DNA of 64,000 nucleotides from Laccaria trichodermophora (Eukaryota; Basidiomycota; Agaricomycetes; Agaricales; Hydnangiaceae): NCBI GenBank assembly GCA_018417955.1, contig JACTVC010000002.1, positions 1 through 64,000 of the forward strand, in the 5' to 3' direction. The notes beneath the pieces are model-generated. The model ran no database searches and had not been told where the DNA came from. It saw nothing but the letters and a program-made list of their open reading frames with translations. Of the stretch, positions 40,478 through 51,117 are shown in pieces (the first letter of the stretch is position 1; every line of letters begins with the position of its first letter). Made by a program: the position numbers and the translations under genes.

Positions 40478-41585
40478 ATGTCCAACTCCAACTCAACCAC
40501 CAGCCCATTCACCCCAAAGCTTTTCACGCCACTCAGCGTCCTCTCAACCCTCATGAGCGCAACCATCATAGGGCTCGCAGTGGTCAACTTTGGCTTCCTC
40601 TCAATCTGGCTCAACATGTCCATCGCCATCCTTACGATTATCTTCCACGTCACCAGCCTCTTCCTTGTGTGGCGCGAGCGGCAACGTGCCCTCGCGGAAT
40701 CCAAACTTACCTTCACGCCATCGCTGACGTCAGTCAGCAGTACTAGTATCGGGGAGAAAACCCCCCCGTCCATCATCATGGAATACCAGAAAAATCCACC
40801 CCAAGAACTCCCCGTCGCGAGTTGCGCAACAAGCTTCGGGCTCCTTATCTTTCTCCTCGTTGTCTACTCCGTCGCTTTCTTCGTTACGATCAGCATTACG
40901 CTTAATGGGGGGGTCAAGAGCACGTTACCGTCCGAGCGCGCAAAGGGGATGACGCGTCCGTGGAATATACATGTTCAGATTGCTCAATCTGCGATGTTGG
41001 GTGCGGAGACACTCCTTTTGATGGTTATTGTTGTTTTGTGCGCGATGGCGCGTTGGAAGTTTGGCTTGCAGGAAAGAGAGAAGAGGGATGAGGTGGATTA
41101 TTTTGGAACGGCAGCTCCTGCGTGCGTTTTTTTTCTTGTGTTCGCATCTTTCTTGGAGCTCACCGGCGTGCAGGAAGTTGATGTATCCTGTGGTGGTCTA
41201 GCTTCCATGCGACACGATGGGTGAGCAGTTCCACGAACGAACTGTTTTACTTAGTGCTGCCGACCTTGTTTCTACTCATCTGTCCCGACTCCCTACCCTA
41301 TTTCCATGGCCTTCAATTTCATCACCCGCCCGTAGTGGCTTACTTATATTTATTCCCAAACCTGCTCGATGCACCCCTTCCGCGCTGGAGCTACATATAC
41401 GTACGCGGAACTTCTCGACTTCCACATCCCACTTCTTAGCGACACCTCTGGGTAGTGTGTTACGCCAGAATTACTCTTACTTGTTCCTGAGGATAGACAG
41501 ACATCTATTGTATAGCAGAATATCACCGCCCTTCTTTCCGTGACAAAGTCTGCTCCTTGTCTGAATGACTGAGCGGCTTGACAAG
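39757..41585. repeat. block II, copy 2 (direct duplicate of 32827-34667)
   Basis: Similarity to 32827-34667 through leader, gene and 3' region. It contains an extra AAACACAACCTTCATTGGTATC-type stretch (about 39940) and small deletions. Confidence 0.85.
40478..41224 (+). CDS. four-helix membrane protein, block II copy 2
   Basis: 248 residues from MSNSNSTTSPFTPKLFTP, nearly identical to 33543-34295. Differences include AFFVTISI for AFFIPISI, KSTLPSERAKG for NSTLLSERAKG and METLLLMVIV-type changes in helix 4. By recollection of the family the VTISITLNGG and STLPSERAKG forms are the more usual ones, so this copy may be closer to the ancestral sequence. No frame damage. Confidence 0.65.
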   Translation: MSNSNSTTSPFTPKLFTPLSVLSTLMSATIIGLAVVNFGFLSIWLNMSIAILTIIFHVTSLFLVWRERQRALAESKLTFTPSLTSVSSTSIGEKTPPSIIMEYQKNPPQELPVASCATSFGLLIFLLVVYSVAFFVTISITLNGGVKSTLPSERAKGMTRPWNIHVQIAQSAMLGAETLLLMVIVVLCAMARWKFGLQEREKRDEVDYFGTAAPACVFFLVFASFLELTGVQEVDVSCGGLASMRHDG

Positions 41586-42362
41586 CAGTGGTCCCCACAA
41601 AACAGGCTTCACCGACGAACTTCCAGCACAATGAACGCCCGAGGATTCGTAGGATAGCATCAATGAGAAATTTATACACGTGCAAGGTGGGTAGGATCTG
41701 GGAATCAGAACGTACTACTTCCGACCCCCCAAAAAATGGACTAGAAAAGATTATTACGACTTGAGTACGATTATAGCTTTAAGAAAATAAAGGCTCATGG
41801 CGACATACTGTCCATAGCGTTTGAATTTTCTTGTTATTCATGCTGCTTCGAACTTTCGAAGCTACCGACGAACTTCCGACGTGAAGTGTGCAGAGCCCAG
41901 AAATTGGGCTCACATTCTAAGAGTTGAGAACTGTGCTTCGTCTCTACTCAATCCTCCTGAAAATTAGGTTGGATGAGGTTTGGTAGAGGTTTGGTAGAGG
42001 TATGTACTTGTGCGGTTTGGAGGTGTTTGCAGGTCATTTATATTTGCTTCCGAAAGAAGCCGAACTTGAAGCGGAAGGATGGCCTTCTGACCCTACCTGC
42101 ACCGATGCCAGTGATTCAAACTGTATGTCTTCCATCTTTCTTTTTGCCGAACACCTTTGATATCTTATAGGTCAAAGTATCTCAAACTAGATCGACTTCC
42201 TTTTGACAAACACTGGTTGAACATCGTGGCGCCTTGTAGGCGTGCAATTGCTTAAAAGTATCACTGTTCAGTGAGCATGGCTTTACTTGTATTTTATATT
42301 CAATGATTACTCAGATCTCTCGGCGCGACCAGGAAACTAAATCAGAACTGCTCATCCTCAGG
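41225..42362. other. 3' end of block II, then unique sequence
   Basis: To 41585 it is block II; after that unique, moderately AT-rich sequence without a supported gene. Confidence 0.5.
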
Positions 42363-43334
42363 ATGTTGCCTGGTCCAAGCCACCCAAGTTTCGGTTGCAG
42401 GGCTCCGTCGCTTCCATTCCTGTGTTTCCGCGACATACACCCCACTTCAACTCCTAGACGCAGGCATAGGGCTTATCCCACTTTGCACCGTAATCCAGTC
42501 AGGTTGGCCAGTAACGCTCCCCATACTTCGGGGAACAACCACGCTAATACCAACAACTTCTTCCCGTTTCCAACCAATCCACGTCCAAGCCCCCATCAAA
42601 TCTTTCACCTTTCTCGAGGGGAATCGCAGTCAGATATAAAAGCTCGATGTAAGCCCATCCCCCGTCTTTGATCGTCCCACCAACCACAACGCTATCCAGA
42701 CTATGACCTTGTGAGATATCATCATCCAGACTCACAACACGCACGATCACTACCACCCGCAGAAGCGCACGCCCGCTTCCAAGCAATCAACTCCGCTTAC
42801 GACTTTCTCCGTGGACGGGCATCATCCCATCTTCCTGGCAGGACCACATGGGGCCCCAACGCCCGCGCAGAGCCCAACTTTGACCCTTATCTTCATGAAC
42901 TTGCACGGAGGAGACGTGCCTATTATGCTTCGCATGGCGGGGCTTCAGGCCCAGGGTCGGGGTGGAGTGAGGGATTTGGCGCTTCAAAAGAGGAAAGAAA
43001 TTCGCAGTGGAGTGATGATGGGTGGCAGGAGCGAATGCTTGTCTGGTTCGGCGTTGTGGTGCGCAATTTCAGAGTTCTTCGCAGGAATGTCATTTGCGAC
43101 CTTCTTCCCGTCTGCTAGGCACTGATCGGGGGATTGTATCCTGGTCTATTCCTGTTTCCGTTCCACATGGAACAGACGCATCGCGCGGCGGTGGCTAATC
43201 TTACTCAAGCGAGGAATGATGCACGAGAGTTTGGTGAAGAAAGGCGGGATGAGATGCGGAAGCGTGTCAGAGATATGAAGTCGTCGCACGATGGAGTTTC
43301 GGTTTCTACAGAGAAAGATGGGCAAAATGTATAG
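42363..43334 (+). CDS. J-domain (DnaJ/Hsp40) protein with a hydrophobic C-terminal segment
   Basis: ATG 42363 (MLPGPSHPSFGCRAPSLPFLC) begins an Arg/Ser/Pro-rich, mitochondrial-presequence-like leader. The J domain spans an intron (42659-42699): FPFPTNPRPSPHQIFHLSRG, ESQSDIKAR|YYDLVRYHHPD with the HPD signature, and RFQAINSAYDFLRG. Then an Arg-rich linker and QERMLVWFGVV. A phase-0 intron (43059-43118, GTGCGC...TGCTAG) joins ALIGGLYPGLFLFPFHMEQ, a short membrane-like stretch, and a charged helical tail (EFGEERRDEMRKRVRD) to 43334. J proteins stimulate Hsp70 ATPase through HPD. The leader and hydrophobic stretch suggest a mitochondrial membrane location (inference). About 290 residues. Confidence 0.75.
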
Positions 43335-45126
43335 CCATAGGGTGATACGCCATTTCGTTGTTTTACGTTCCTGCCAACATCGTCGCGCTTAATTTATGCT
43401 TCACTCCCCAGGTTTCCATGCCGCAGAACCATATGGCTTTGACTGCGTCTAGTGGTACTCATTTGAATTGTGGCGGGGGCGACTCAGAGCAGACTCCGCT
43501 CCAGTAGACTCATTCGCGAGTGCTTTACTTGGAGGGGGCCATGGAACTACCTGCGATCGGTCAGGTTGACAAACCTTCGCTTCATCAAATCGAGTGCGAA
43601 CCCTTTCAGAGCCTGGGGCGTCTGTTCGGATTGAAGATAGCCCACTTACTAAAGATCACAGCGTTTCTTTGACCATCGCCTTGAAATTCGTGCTTTTGTA
43701 CGCGCTTCCAAACTGACAGTAAGTAGTAAGGAGCCTTGCTTCTTTCCGTTGGTCCAGGTTTACTTTTCTTCACCAGGCTTCTCCGCCCGATCCTTTCCCA
43801 AAGATCGTCGACCAAATGCGACAGCAGGATCAGCCGTAATCCTGCCTTCTCTGCTCCTCTGTTGTCTCACCCCACCCTTTTCCACTTTCCTATCTCCGCC
43901 TCTATTGTTTCAGATTCTACACCTGTTTCCAAGGACCCACTCAGCTCGGAGTTTACAATGTTGTAATTCTCACCCACGATTGCGGGGTTGACATATGGCG
44001 TCATACAAGACGCTACTCACTGCGTGATAACAAATTCAAGTCGCCTTCTAATCTTGAAAATCACTTTTGCAAAGGAGGAGATTTTACGACGCGTAGCCTA
44101 GTGTTCAATTTGCCAACGTCTGTACCCTTTCGATTCATTGATGCCTACATTCACATTTTCTTTCTTTATATATGAGGTCGCTATGAAGGCCCCTGTAATC
44201 TTGTAATATGGCCACTTGTGGCCTTCGATTGGCTTATCACTCGAAGTTCTTGTTCAACATTTCGCCATTTTCCCATGCCACGAGTGGTTGGGATTTCATC
44301 AAGTCACAAATCGACACCTTGTTTGGCATAAAGCACCGTGACGGAACGTCTGCGACCCTGTCTCCTTCCTTCCGAAAACAGACTACGACACACGCGGTGG
44401 TCGTTGTTGCGTATCAATAATGAACAGAAGAACACTGACATAATTCATGAGTACTACCTAATATTTCGAGTTGTTGTCTGATATGTTCACTTCTGTCCAT
44501 CAGTATTCCCAAGATTGGCACAAGGTCGACGGTACGGATGGTTGAAGGCTACGGGAAATCAGATTGGCTATCCTCCTAGACCCAATGCGAGAAGCTCTGT
44601 TTTCCGACCACATCCACGTCGGGAACAAGGGAGGCTAGAATTGGATGTCGATGCCTCGGTCCCGCAAATTAGGTGGCAGAACCGGACTTTGTGAATTTTT
44701 GTTCGGCGGCCACTTGCTTGAGATGCGAACTCAGATTCGCGCGTACGGTGCGTAATCGTGGAAGAGTTGATCACCTGTTCTGGCATGTATCTCCCACTTG
44801 CCAATCAGTCGACGTGAGAGGGAGATTGTGGTACGAGCGCGTCTTTCTAGATTTCATCCTCTGCTTCCCATCGGAGATCGACCCCTCCTTGAAAAGTTAG
44901 CTCGTGTGCCAGTATTCCATGCCGCAAGGGGCGGTGGCGGCTCGTCAAATCCTCGTAACGACCTTGACATCCAACAATCTTATCTTTCTCGCAGACGTCC
45001 TTCTGGAAAATAATTCGCGTGGAACATCCTCCAGAAAAATGTATAAAAGTTGGTTCACCTCATCGTCTAAAAGTTCAGGTTCTAGTCCTACAACATCACT
45101 CTTTTAGCTAACTCGACTTCTTCGAA
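43335..45126. other. long intergenic region, no supported gene
   Basis: Short frames on both strands (to about 80 residues) show no domain or splice logic. The last 100 bp are upstream of the protease: GTATAAAAG at 45041-45049 is a plausible TATA element 80 bp before its ATG. Confidence 0.5.
45041..45049 (+). promoter_or_regulatory. TATA-like element of the aspartic protease gene
   Basis: GTATAAAAG lies 78 bp upstream of ATG 45127, in a position and form compatible with a TATA box. No transcription start is known. Confidence 0.4.
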
Positions 45127-46813
45127 ATGTTCCCCACAACTCTCCTTACCACTCTCTTTCTCGCATTGGCTGTCGCCGCCAATCCGATTCTCATCAATCG
45201 GTCCCCAATATCGTTGCCTCTTTCCAGACGGCTCAATCTCACCAGCATTGACAACCTCCTGAAACACGACCAGGATCGTGCTAAGGCCCTCAAGGCTGCC
45301 GGGGCTGGCGGTGTTTTCCAGTCGGCTGCTGTAGTCAATGAGCCCATTACGAATCAGGCTGTTACCTATGTCGCCTCAATCGGCGTTGGTAGCCCCGCCA
45401 CCTCTTGTGACGTGTTTCTACATCATCGCAGCAACCCTCTTGCTGAACATACGTCTTAGACTCGCTCATCGTCGACACTGGAAGGTTAGCTCTCATATTT
45501 CATGTTACAATTCTACACTGACGATTTGCATCAAGTTCAAACACCTGGGTTGGAGCAGGAAAAGCGTATGTCAAGACCAGCACCAGCGTTAAAACCTCCA
45601 ACTCTGTTGTAAGCATCCACTTTCTACCATCAAAATGACCGCTCCTTATATATAATTGAAGTCCGTGACATATGGCTCTGGATCGTTCTCAGGGACTGAA
45701 TACCTGGACCAGGTTACCATTACCTCTGGTTTGGTTATCCCCAACCAATCTATTGGTGTCGCCAGCACCGTCAATACTTTTTCGGTTTGAACCTCATAAT
45801 ATTGAATAAATTTTCTGCAGTCCAGCGGCTTTTCCGGCGTTGACGGAATCTTGGGGTGAGAAAGCATGGCAGGTTCATTATCTATCTAACTTCCTTTCAA
45901 AGCATTGGCCCGGTCGATCTCACAGTTGGTACGTGCCTCTCACTTTCATTGCATCTTGGCATTCATCAGTTTCCCAGGAACCCTCTCCCCGGCGACCACT
46001 TCCTCCATCCCCACTGTCACGGATAACGTATACGCTAACGGTGTCATCACTGCTGATGAAATTGGTGTTTCGTTTGAGCCCACCACTGTACCATCCATTG
46101 TCAACGGCGAGATCACCTGGGGTATGATACATTTGTAAATTCCCTACACCAGTTTACAGATTTTTTACCTAGGTGGAACCGACAGCTCCAAATTTACCGG
46201 CTCCATTAACTATACTCCCCTTACTACAACCTCTCCCGCTCGTTACTACTGGGGTATCAACCAATCCATTCGCTATGGTACTTCCACAACGATTTTGTCG
46301 TCCACCGCGGGTATCGTTGATACTGGTTGGCGAAATTTTTACTTGTCTGGCATTCACTCTGATTTTCTCTTGATACAGGAACCACCCTCATTTTGATCGC
46401 CACCAATGCCCTTACCAAGTACAAAACTGCAACCGGCGCCGTTCTCGACAACGCCACGGGCCTTCTTCGCATTACGTCCACCCAATATTCAAATCTGAAG
46501 AGTTTGTTCTTTACCACAAACGGCGTGCGTCTTTCTGGGTCTCGTTGAATCGAACTGACACATAGCTTTCCTCCAGGTCACTTACGAGCTCACTGCCAAC
46601 GCCCAGCTCTGGCCCCGCTCTCTCAACACCTACATCGGTGGTACCACTAGTCGAATCTACCTTATTGTGAACGATCTTGGTTCCCCCAGTGGTCAAGGCC
46701 TCGACTTCATTAACGGCTACGCATTCCTTGAAAGGTTCTACTCCGTTTTCGACACCGCCAATAATCGTGTCGGGTTTGCTACCACCTCTTACACGACTGC
46801 CACCACCAACTAA
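45127..46813 (+). CDS. secreted aspartic protease, peptidase family A1 (polyporopepsin-like)
   Basis: The signal peptide MFPTTLLTTLFLALAVAANP is followed by a propeptide. The mature enzyme shows the first catalytic motif LIVDTGSSNTWVG, assembled across two small introns (45420-45469, 45486-45531), the flap VTYGSGSFSGTEY, GFSGVDGILGIGP, WGGTDSSKF, YYWGINQSI, and the second catalytic motif GIVDTGTTLI. It ends with DFINGYAFLERFYSVFDTANNRVGFA, TAA 46811-46813. About nine exons splice by GT-AG. Both catalytic Asp and the flap Tyr are present, so an active extracellular endopeptidase is expected. About 410 residues; close to basidiomycete polyporopepsins in pattern. A broken relative lies at 53725-54450. 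Confidence 0.88.
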
Positions 46814-47724
46814 GACCTAGAAAGGAAGGCTGGTTCAAACGTTGGACAGTGTTATTCTCGAGTAGTATTTATTTCAGACCTCTCTCATTTAAACGCTGGA
46901 GACTCGCGGAGGATGGTTTGGTTTAGAGTTATTTTTAAATCGTATTTATGCCAGATGTATACCGCACATTCTTTCAATACCTCCGATTTATTGTTTTGAG
47001 TATTTGGAAGGGCTACTCGAAAAAATTCAGATGAGCACGGTTTGGTTGCTGGATATTTGAAAAGGCAAGTATGACCTCAAGCTATGACGTTGCCCACCAA
47101 TCTCGCAATACGTCAACACAGCTAAGGCCTGGTTATTTAATAGCAGTGTAATTATCCATTAAGTCTGATGTAGTACAGATCCAGGACTTCAATCTATAAG
47201 CGAGATATCAAAATCAAAGTCAAGTTAAATGGTATTCTAGTTCTGCTTTCTATTCCAGGAGTTAAAATTGTTCTCAACTAATGAGACTCGAAACATGTCA
47301 GTGTTTTGATTGAACACTGTGATCTATCACAGAACAACACATTATTGTGCCCTATCAGTTCTTCAGCACATATTTCTGACCCCAAGCCTCTCCACAAAAC
47401 CTAATTTAAAATTTAAGATGGGGTCTCTTGAATATAAGCTAACCTATACCAAACCTATTCCCCCCTTTTTTTCATCAACAGTTATAATTGAAAGTTTTGT
47501 TCCCCAAGTTACCACAAGAAATATAATACAGGATTCCAATGTCACGCAGAGGTTAATGAAGTTAGTGAATTAATTGTTATGATAAAAAGTAGTTATTAGG
47601 TTGCAAGGTCAATAGGTAAATAACTAGTGTTACAAAAGTTCCATTACTGCATTCTATAAAAAGCTACAGCTTAATTATAAAGGCAAGCATCATAAGAAGT
47701 TGTTTCAGCTGAAGATGATATAGT
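46814..47724. other. AT-rich intergenic region
   Basis: Noticeably AT-richer than the left part of the window. No supported gene. Confidence 0.5.
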
Positions 47725-50700
47725 TCAAATTGCAGAGCAGTTGGAAGAGAGAAGTGAAATATGAAGGGATGTGGAGAGAACAGAAGGAGAGGATACTGCA
47801 GGAGGAAACTCTAGCCAGCCTTTTTTGCCCAATATATGATCAATTTTAGATGTAACTTTGGAGATGGCCTTTAATGTGATTTGTGAGATGGTGGGATTGG
47901 TCCATTCATTCAGAGTCTCTTGGTATTTCACAGTTTCTGGATGCATTGTGCCTAAAACTTTCTTTGAAAGTTTGACACCTTGGATCATGAGATCAATTGC
48001 ACTGGCTTCCCTGTGTTGTGCATAAAAAGTATATGCAAGGGTTGTTATTGACCTGATGGTTTGTGGATGCTCCTCTCCACAGTTTTTTCTTCTTGTATTC
48101 AAGACATTCACATAGAGCTTTTCTGCATTTTTATATTGCCTTCTGGAAAATTGGCTTGATCCAAGACTCTCCATAGCCCAGGTTGTATGTGGGTGCTCTT
48201 CTCCAAAAATTCTTTTCATGGCATCCAAGACTTCAATAATTGATCTCTCTGCCTTTTTGTTGTGTCCTGCCAGAAGATCCATCAATGCAAGATTCCCCTC
48301 TGCCATAATTGTATCTGGGTGCTTCTCTCCTAGAATTTTTCTTCTTGCTTCTAGAACTTGAGCTTCTGCCCTCTCTGCTTCCTTGTTCCTACCCATTCTG
48401 AGATAAGTTGCTGAAAGGTGTTCAACAGCCATAATTGTCTCTGGGTGGTCTTCTCCTAAAATTCTCCTTTTTGCATCTAAAACTTTAATCCCCAGATCTT
48501 CTGCCTCATTGTAGTTTCCCATCTGGTAGTGGATTAATGCCAGTTGACCCATGGCTAAAATTGTATGAGGATTTTCCACCCCCAGAATTCTGCTTCCAGC
48601 ATCAACAGTATGTATCCCTAGCTCTACTGCTTCTTTGTATTTTCCCCTTTCAGAGTAAGTTGCAGCAAGGTTTCCCATGGTCCTAATGGTTTCTGGGTGG
48701 TCGTCCCCCAGAATCCTCTTTCTTGCATCCAGAACTTTGATTTGCAGTTCTTCCTCTAGTTTGTATTTCCCTCTCTGATGAAATATTGATGCAAGATTGT
48801 TCATGGCAGAGATTGTATAAGGATGTTCTCCTCCCAAAATTCTCTCACCCAAACTGAGAGCTTGACTCTGCAGCTCCTCTGCTTCTTCATATTTCCCCCT
48901 GCAACAGCAGGTCACTGCATGATTACCCATTTCTGCAATAATCTGTGGGTGTTCTTCACCAAGAAGTCTTCTCTTTATAGCCTGGACCTGGACCTCAAGC
49001 TCCTCTGCCTCTTTATATTTTCCCCTTCGACTGTAAGTCATTGCAAGAGTTCCCATAGAGTTGATTGTATCAGGATGGTACTCTCCCAGAATTCTCTTTC
49101 TCATATGCAGGACTTTGAGTTCCAGCTCCTGAGCCTCAATGTAGTGTCCCCATTCATGGAGGATTGATCCAAGATTCCCCATAGCCATAAGTGTATCTGG
49201 ATGCTGCTCTCCTAAAATCCTCACATTTGCATTAAAGGCTTGTAAGCCAACCTCCTCTGCTTCTTTGTATTTTCCCCTTCGACAGTAGATCAATGCAAGA
49301 TTTCCCATAGTGGATATTGTATCTGAGTGATTATCTCCTAGAAGCCTTCTTCTTGCCTTTAGAACCTTATTTCCAAGCTCCTCCCCTTCCTTGTATTTTC
49401 CCCTCTGTCTGTAAGTTGATGAAAGATTTGCCATAGCTGAGATTGTATGTAAGTGTTCATTGCCCAGGATTTTTTGTCGTTGCTCCACAATTTCTATCTT
49501 CAAAATTTCTGCCTCAGCATAATATCCACCTTCATCCAAGACCATTGAGATTTGTTCATGTGAATCATCATAAAAGTCATGAGTCTGGGTGTTATACTGA
49601 GAATTGGCCTTGAGATGGGGGACTAATTCTTGACGAAAGGCATAGTCAGCAGTTTCTTTGCTTTCTGAGATAGAGCAGGCTAAAATTATGTAGGCCATTT
49701 TGCAATAAGTCACTTGGTCTTTATCAGACATTATTTCTCTCATCCATGTATGGACCAGAGGATGGACAGAGTAAACACCCACAGAAGGACCTCTGATGAT
49801 TAGGGACATTGTCAACAAGATTTGGATTCCTTGTTTGAAGCCAAAGCTGTCCCACCCTCCCATGCCATCCAAAGGAAGAAGTCTACAATCAAGCAAAGCA
49901 ATGGCCAAGGGCAGCCCATGTATTTTGTCAACTTCTATATCTCTCTTGTTACTATTCTCAGCAGCATTCCTAAATATATCCTCTGAGATCTGCTGATAAT
50001 GGTAGAAAGCAAAGACATTTAAAATGAGAATAGCAATTTGTGCAGCAAGTGCATCAAGCTCATTAGACCTTGCTTTGAGTTTGAGCTGATTCATAGACAA
50101 CTCCCAAGTGCCATACACAGTCTTATTGTACTGTGATGCTCCCTTGAATATCAAAGAGGACAAGAGTTTCTGACTTTGTTTCTTGTAGAGAGTATAATAT
50201 TCAGTAAGATCATAAGCCCCTGATCTAATAAAGGCTCCTGCTTGATCCACAGCCAAAGGCAGACAACAGAGCTCTGACACAATCCCCTTTGCAATATTTC
50301 TGAGAGACGTATCTGTCAGATCCAGAGCACTAGACCTCAGAAGCAGAGAGATTGCATCTTCTTCTGCCATATCATTAACCCCAAGAGAATTTTCAACTAC
50401 AGTAAGACAAGACAATGCAGGGTTCCGAGTGGTGATCAGGATATTGACACCGCCACCAGGCGGAAAGAATTTCTCCAAGTCCTCTGCAGTCAGGGTATCA
50501 GCATTATCCAAGACCATCAGGAATTCGTTCTGTAATGACCCCATCCAGGTAAGAGCAGACTCAGATGATGGATTAACAAGACCAGATGACTGTGCAGCAG
50601 GAAGGCTGCATATACCCTTCAGACATTGGGAAATGGTGTCAGCAGAAGAAGCATCAACCCAAAAAACGTGAGAGAATCTGAATGATGGTTGTGATGCGTG

Positions 50701-51117
50701 AAGCAAATAAAGAGCCTTTACTCACCTGTCAAACATATCCTCCGAAAACTTCAAGCTAATCTGTGTTTTCCCGATTCCGCCCATGCCATGAAGCACAAAA
50801 ACTCGTCGTGGTTGACGTTTAAAATCGGGGCGAGGGATGAAGTAATTGCTGAGCTTTGCAAGGATGTCGCCCCGCCCTGTGAAGCGCGAGCTAGAGTTTG
50901 ACTTTTGTAAAAGAGGAACTACTTCGCGAGATTTTGTCATCGTCGCCGTCGCCGTTCCCCCATATGTGTTGTTGATAACCTAACGGGAAAAAAAAATCTG
51001 GAAACCCTAAATTTGGTATGTCGACTAGTTGCTTACGGTTTGCGCTGCGATGACTGTACTATTGGTGATGGTAACGTTCTGGCTGTTGGAAAAGTTCTCG
51101 ACGATAATGCCACTCAT
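47725..51117 (-). CDS. NB-ARC/TPR NLR-like protein
   Basis: Exon 1 (51117-51037) is MSGIIVENFSNSQNVTITNS plus TVIAAQT. After intron 51036-50980, exon 2 (50979-50726) starts VINNTYGG, and has RFTGRGDILAKLSNYF and the P-loop VFVLHGMGGIGKTQISLKF. After intron 50725-50678, exon 3 (50677-47725) continues the NB-ARC domain: FSHVFWVDASSADT, FLMVLDNADTLTAED, NILITTRNPAL (kinase-2 and RNBS-B-like), CCLPLAVDQAGAFIR (GxP-like) and VHPLVHTWMRE (MHD-like position). About twelve 42-residue TPRs of kinesin-light-chain type follow (AMANLSSTYRQRGKYKEGEEL; LGEEHPQTI-type linkers). About 1100 residues. Fungal NLRs of this type are signalling NTPases linked to self/non-self recognition. All motif residues look intact, and it is AT-richer than its neighbours. 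Confidence 0.9.

Noticed and set aside
28515..51117. NACHT and NB-ARC genes as a head-to-head NLR pair
   Set aside because: They are 17 kb apart with many genes between and no shared promoter.
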